From: Hydrogenophaga palleronii NBRC 102513
GTDB lineage: Bacteria > Pseudomonadota > Gammaproteobacteria > Burkholderiales > Burkholderiaceae_C
Assembly: GCF_001571225.1 (NCBI RefSeq)
Contig: NZ_BCTJ01000024.1
Coordinates: 1 to 64,000 of the forward strand
Reading direction: 5' to 3'
DNA: 64,000 nt
Part shown: in pieces, positions 60,697 through 64,000 of the stretch
Layout: each line of letters begins with the position of its first letter
Position numbering within the stretch: the first letter of the stretch is position 1
The notes under the pieces: generated by a model
What the model was told of the DNA's origin: nothing
Databases searched by the model: none
The model's input: only the letters and a program-made list of their open reading frames with translations
Translations under genes and position numbers: made by a program

Positions 60697-61840
60697 ACCC
60701 ACCGCACCACGCCGGCCACTGACCGGTGTTCGCGTGCTGGACTTCAGCATGTTCATGGCAGGTCCGTATTGCACGCGCTACCTCGCCGACCTCGGCGCGG
60801 ACGTGATCAAGGTCGAACCCGTCGAGGGCGACAACCTGCGCCATTCCACACCGCAGCGTGACGGTTGCAGCAGCTACTTCGGCCACATCAACGTCGGCAA
60901 GCGCAGCGTGGTGATCGACCTGAAAACCGAGCAGGGACTGCAGCATGCGCGCCGCCTCGCCCGTGAGGTCGATGTGATCGTGGAAAACGGCAGACCCGGC
61001 ACAATGCAGCGCTTCGGGCTCGACCACGCGAGCTTGCGCAAGGCGCGCCCCGCGCTCATCTACTGCTCGATTTCGGGCTACGGCCAGGAGGGCCCGGGCG
61101 CGCACCAGCCCGCGTTTGCGCAAACCATGCACGCTGCCTCGGGCCTGGACCTCGCCTTCGCGGGCTACCAGGATGGCGAACGCCAGCAACCACCGAACAC
61201 AGGCATCTTCACGGCCGACATCCTGGCCGGTCTACATGCCTTCAGCGGCGTTCTCACCGCGCTCTACGACCGCGAACGCACCGGCCACGGTCAGTTCGTC
61301 GACGTGTCCCTGCTAGACGGCATGCTTAACTTCCTGCCCTACGAAGTGCAGGAAGCGCAGTTTCCAAGCGCCACACGCCGCCCGGTCTACAAACCCATGC
61401 GCACGCGCGACGGCCATGTGATGCTTGGACTCATCACACAGAAGAATTTCGAGGCCATGTTCGAGCTCATGGGCCACCCCGAGTTCATGGCGGACACGCG
61501 TTACGCCACACCCGCAGCGCGCGCACAGCACTGGGATGCGCTGATGGACTCCATCCAGGACTGGACCACACAACACAGCAGCGCGAACTGCGTGGAGCGA
61601 GTGTCTCAGGCCGGCATTCCCGGCACGACCTACCACACTGTGGCCGAGGTGATTCGCGATCCACAGGTAGCATTTCGCGGCAGCTTGTCGACGGTGAGCG
61701 ACCGTGCGGGTGAGTTCCAGGTGACCAACCTGCCATTCAAGCTCTCCGGCGCGGAGACCCGCTCTTCCGGGCGCGTGCCAGCGCTCGGCGAGCACACCGA
61801 TCAGGTGTTGGGCGACAGCGGATCAACGCCATCGTCCTGA
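60683..61840 (+). CDS. Class III (CaiB/BaiF-type) CoA-transferase
   Basis: This 385-residue family III CoA-transferase has LTGVRVLDFSMFMAGPYCTR and the nucleophilic Asp in GIFTADILAGLHAF. GADVIKVEPVEGDNLR and RSVVIDLKTEQG match the family. The racemase His/Asp pair is absent, so it is a transferase rather than an AMACR. The start is tentative (60677 or 60683), inside the PrpF gene end. It is the last gene of the ring-cleavage operon. Confidence 0.9.
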   Translation: MSTPEPTAPRRPLTGVRVLDFSMFMAGPYCTRYLADLGADVIKVEPVEGDNLRHSTPQRDGCSSYFGHINVGKRSVVIDLKTEQGLQHARRLAREVDVIVENGRPGTMQRFGLDHASLRKARPALIYCSISGYGQEGPGAHQPAFAQTMHAASGLDLAFAGYQDGERQQPPNTGIFTADILAGLHAFSGVLTALYDRERTGHGQFVDVSLLDGMLNFLPYEVQEAQFPSATRRPVYKPMRTRDGHVMLGLITQKNFEAMFELMGHPEFMADTRYATPAARAQHWDALMDSIQDWTTQHSSANCVERVSQAGIPGTTYHTVAEVIRDPQVAFRGSLSTVSDRAGEFQVTNLPFKLSGAETRSSGRVPALGEHTDQVLGDSGSTPSS

Positions 61841-61849
61841 GGCCCAACC

Positions 61850-62827
61850 TCACTCGAGGGTGACGCCCGCCGCCTTCACCTGCTCGGCCGTGAGGCGGCT
61901 CTCATCCTGGATCACGCGGCGCAACTGCGCCGCGTCGCCCGCCACCACAGTCAGCCCTTTGGCGGTGACCTGCTTCTCGGCAAACGAAGGATCCGTGAGC
62001 ACCGAGCGCACGTCGGCATGAATCTTCGCGATCACCGCAGCGGGCATGCCGGCAGGTGCGAACAGGCCGTACCAGATCGAGGTCTTCACATAGGGGTAGC
62101 CCTGCTCCGTGCTGGTGGCGGTCTGGCCGTACTGCACCATGCGCGACGCACCGGCCACCGCAATCGGCTTGATCTTGCCCGCCGCGATCAACGGCCCGGC
62201 CACGGCCGCGCTGCCCGTGCCCAGCATCACCTCGCCGCCCGCCAGCGCGGTAAGCATGGGCGTCACGCCTTTGTAGGGCACGTGCAGCAGCTTCACGCTC
62301 TCGCGCGCGCCGATGGTTTCGAACAACAAGTGTGGCTGGCTGCCGTTGCCGAACGACCCGTAGGTCAGGCCGCCTGGTTGGCGGCGCGCGGCCTCGACCA
62401 CGTCCTTCAAGGTATTGCCCGGAAAGGTCGAACTGGCGATCACCATCTGGTCGCTGTTCACCATCAGGGTGATCGGCTCGAAGCTCTTGTCCGGATCGTA
62501 CGGCAGCGAGCGGTAGAGGAACCGGTTGCTCACCAGCGTCTGGTTGACGGTGGCCAGCAGCGTGTAGCCGTCGGGCGCGGCCTTGGCTACCGCCTCGGCG
62601 CCGATCAACGAGCCCGCACCCGCGCGGTTCTCGATCACCACGGGCTGCTTCCAGCGCGTGGACAACTCGGTCATCACCGAGCGCGTGAGCACGTCAATGC
62701 CGCCACCGGGCGCAAACGGCACGATGATGCGCACGGGCTTGTGCGGCCAGTCGGTGGTCTGGGCGGTGGCGTTGGCGGCGGACAGCGCGGCGAGGGCCGC
62801 GCACAGAAGAACGCGTCTGGTCTGCAT
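61850..62827 (-). CDS. Bug/TTT-family periplasmic solute receptor 4
   Basis: This 325-residue exported receptor has a signal peptide ending near ANATAQTT. Features are PVRIIVPFAPGGGIDVLTRSVM, the ENRAGAGSLIGAEAVAKAAPDG segment and LLHVPYKGVTPMLTALAGGE. It is more distant from receptors 2 and 3. It converges on the CoA-transferase (nine-base gap) and diverges from the lyase gene, with a palindrome in between. Confidence 0.9.
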   Translation of the reverse strand: MQTRRVLLCAALAALSAANATAQTTDWPHKPVRIIVPFAPGGGIDVLTRSVMTELSTRWKQPVVIENRAGAGSLIGAEAVAKAAPDGYTLLATVNQTLVSNRFLYRSLPYDPDKSFEPITLMVNSDQMVIASSTFPGNTLKDVVEAARRQPGGLTYGSFGNGSQPHLLFETIGARESVKLLHVPYKGVTPMLTALAGGEVMLGTGSAAVAGPLIAAGKIKPIAVAGASRMVQYGQTATSTEQGYPYVKTSIWYGLFAPAGMPAAVIAKIHADVRSVLTDPSFAEKQVTAKGLTVVAGDAAQLRRVIQDESRLTAEQVKAAGVTLE

Positions 62828-62866
62828 GGGAAATGTCTCGATTTCTGTGGATGGAATGCTTATGAT

Positions 62867-62881
62867 ATAGGCCCTACCATT
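62867..62881. promoter_or_regulatory. Putative GntR operator, site 8
   Basis: ATAGGCCCTACCATT lies between TTT receptor 4 and the lyase gene. The right half ACCATT is perfect and the left half is weak. Confidence 0.5.
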
Positions 62882-62911
62882 GGACATCAATACCTTTAAT
62901 TCCACGCTGCC

Positions 62912-63811
62912 ATGAGTCCTCCCACTTCGCTGCTCGACCTCCTGCAACCGGGTGCCGGCACCGTGATCCCTGGTGCGTTCAACGCGATGACGGCACGCAT
63001 GATCGAATCGGCCGGCTTCCCGGTCGTCTACCTCACCGGCGCGGGCATCACCAACGGCCACCTGGGCGCGCCCGACCTGGGCCTGATTACCGCCACCGAA
63101 ATGGCGACCCAAATCGCCGCTTGTCGTGACGCGGTGCGCGTGCCACTCATCGCCGATGGCGACACCGGGTTTGGCAACGCCCTCAACCTCGTGCGCACGG
63201 TGCACCTCTACGAGCGCGCGGGCGCCAACGCAATCCAGCTGGAGGACCAGGTGTTTCCCAAGCGCTGCGGCCACTTCGACGGCAAGGGTGTGGTACCCCT
63301 GTACGAGATGGTGCAGAAGATCCACGCGGCCGTGGACGCACGCCGTGATGCGGGTTTTCTGGTGATTGCGCGCACCGACGCGCGCGCCGTGGAAGGCTTC
63401 GACGCGGCTCTGGAACGCGCCGCGCGCTACCGAGAGGCCGGTGCGGACGTGTTGTTCGTGGAAGCACCGCAGACCGAAGACGAGTTGCGCGCCATCCCGC
63501 GCGCCCTGCCCGGCCCGCACCTGTGCAACATCGTGCACGGTGGCAAGACGCCCATGCTGCCGCAGCAGACGCTGGCCGCCATGGGCTTCGGCGGCATCCT
63601 GTACGCCAACGCGGCCTTGCAGTCCGCCATGCTGGCGATGTCGCGCACGCTGGCGCATTTGAAAAGCGTGGGCTCGCTCGAAGGCGCACAAGACCAGCTC
63701 ATTGGCTTCGCGCAGCGCCAGGAAATCGTCGATTTCGATCATTGGACCGGGCTTGATCGCAAATACGCACAACTGACGTCCTCACCCGCACCAGCAAAAC
63801 CACAGCCATGA
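62912..63811 (+). CDS. Isocitrate lyase/PEP mutase family protein
   Basis: This 299-residue protein has the barrel motifs PGAFNAMTARMIESAGF, LIADGDTGFGN with metal-binding Asp, QLEDQVFPKRCGH, and IARTDARAVEG. The KRCGH loop, with its catalytic Cys, is typical of 2-methylisocitrate lyase-like lyases and related oxaloacetate or methylmalate lyases. It would split a C4-C7 hydroxy di- or tricarboxylate from late in the pathway. Confidence 0.9.
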   Translation: MSPPTSLLDLLQPGAGTVIPGAFNAMTARMIESAGFPVVYLTGAGITNGHLGAPDLGLITATEMATQIAACRDAVRVPLIADGDTGFGNALNLVRTVHLYERAGANAIQLEDQVFPKRCGHFDGKGVVPLYEMVQKIHAAVDARRDAGFLVIARTDARAVEGFDAALERAARYREAGADVLFVEAPQTEDELRAIPRALPGPHLCNIVHGGKTPMLPQQTLAAMGFGGILYANAALQSAMLAMSRTLAHLKSVGSLEGAQDQLIGFAQRQEIVDFDHWTGLDRKYAQLTSSPAPAKPQP

Positions 63812-64000
63812 GCACCGCCGCCAAGATGCGCGCCTGGATGCCCCAGCCCGCAAGCGTTCAGGCCGTGGAAGAGCAAGGCGAACGGATCGACGTTCCCCAT
63901 GACGGTGGCTTCGTGTGCTGGCGCCGCTTCGGCGAAGGTTCGCCGCTGGTGCTGCTGCACGGCGGCCACGGCAGCTGGATGCATTGGCTGCGCAACATCC
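63808..64000 (+). CDS. Alpha/beta hydrolase, partial (runs off the right edge)
   Basis: About 64 residues are visible. WRRFGEGSPLVLLHGGHGSWMHWLRNI contains the oxyanion-hole HGG-type motif that precedes the nucleophile elbow in alpha/beta hydrolases. The ATG overlaps the lyase stop (ATGA). The nucleophile, acid and His lie beyond the window. A role as an ester or C-C hydrolase in the same pathway is likely. Confidence 0.8.
   Translation, partial: MSTAAKMRAWMPQPASVQAVEEQGERIDVPHDGGFVCWRRFGEGSPLVLLHGGHGSWMHWLRNI

Noticed and set aside
43612-61840. Calling all three family III proteins CoA-transferases
   Set aside because: The protein at 53461 carries the racemase His/Asp/Glu residues, so it was separated as an alpha-methylacyl-CoA racemase.
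62828-63772. N-terminal extension of the TTT receptor 4 frame across the lyase gene
   Set aside because: The signal peptide at 62827 marks the true start, and the extension is the complement of the lyase gene.

Overview
The window is GC-rich DNA from a betaproteobacterium, most likely a member of the Comamonadaceae. This rests on the urtABCD/ureA-ureJ-ureB style gene set, the orphan Bug/TTT solute receptors, the codon usage, and two families of short GC-rich repeats placed directly after stop codons. The genus is not determined; Hydrogenophaga-like is a guess.

Left part (1-21.4 kb, core-like nitrogen and carbon functions). A urea ABC importer (urtA-B-C-D, minus strand, running off the left edge) is followed by cstA-ybdD (peptide/pyruvate-type carbon-starvation transporter) and two stacked two-component systems. 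One is a sCache-type sensor kinase with a NarL-type regulator. The other is a large fusion of an NCS1 permease, a Cys-rich module, a histidine kinase and a receiver, followed by a LuxR-type response regulator. The fusion's receiver has lost the segment that should carry the phospho-acceptor Asp. Urease genes then run rightward: ureA-ureJ-ureB, an oppositely oriented lipoprotein gene, then ureC-ureE-ureF-ureG. ureD is not in the window. A stub of a second ureA start lies just before ureA.

Middle (21.4-25.6 kb, a junction zone). A tRNA-Ser(UGA) with a terminator is followed by an intact IS3-family (IS150-type) element that splits a zinc-ribbon gene. A small hypothetical gene, a nuclease fragment cut off by a decayed IS6-family remnant, and unassigned DNA follow. 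This looks like the edge of an acquired region.

Right part (25.6-64 kb, accessory catabolic region). About 45 genes in divergent units encode four TTT receptors, a complete branched-chain-amino-acid-type ABC importer, and a cytochrome P450 with a 3Fe-4S ferredoxin, a [2Fe-2S] ferredoxin and a ferredoxin reductase. They also encode alcohol/short-chain dehydrogenases, an NDP-forming acyl-CoA synthetase, an alpha-methylacyl-CoA racemase, a pair of acyl-CoA dehydrogenases, a MaoC hydratase, a thiolase-like protein with a DUF35 partner (retro-aldolase type), and two class III CoA-transferases. A flavin aromatic hydroxylase, a gentisate-dioxygenase-like bicupin, an FAH-family hydrolase, a PrpF-like isomerase, an isocitrate-lyase-family lyase and an alpha/beta hydrolase complete the set. 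Taken together they suggest breakdown of an aromatic or terpenoid compound with an alpha-methyl-branched side chain: side-chain oxidation, aldolytic beta-oxidation, then ring opening.

The main finding is a shared 15-bp palindrome (consensus AATGGT-NNN-ACCATT) found by eye at eight places, at essentially every promoter of the 25.6-64 kb region. It has the form expected for a FadR-type GntR repressor, and one such regulator, with an unusual basic Ala/Pro/Lys-rich tail, is encoded inside the cluster. The region therefore looks like one coherent and possibly undescribed catabolic regulon.
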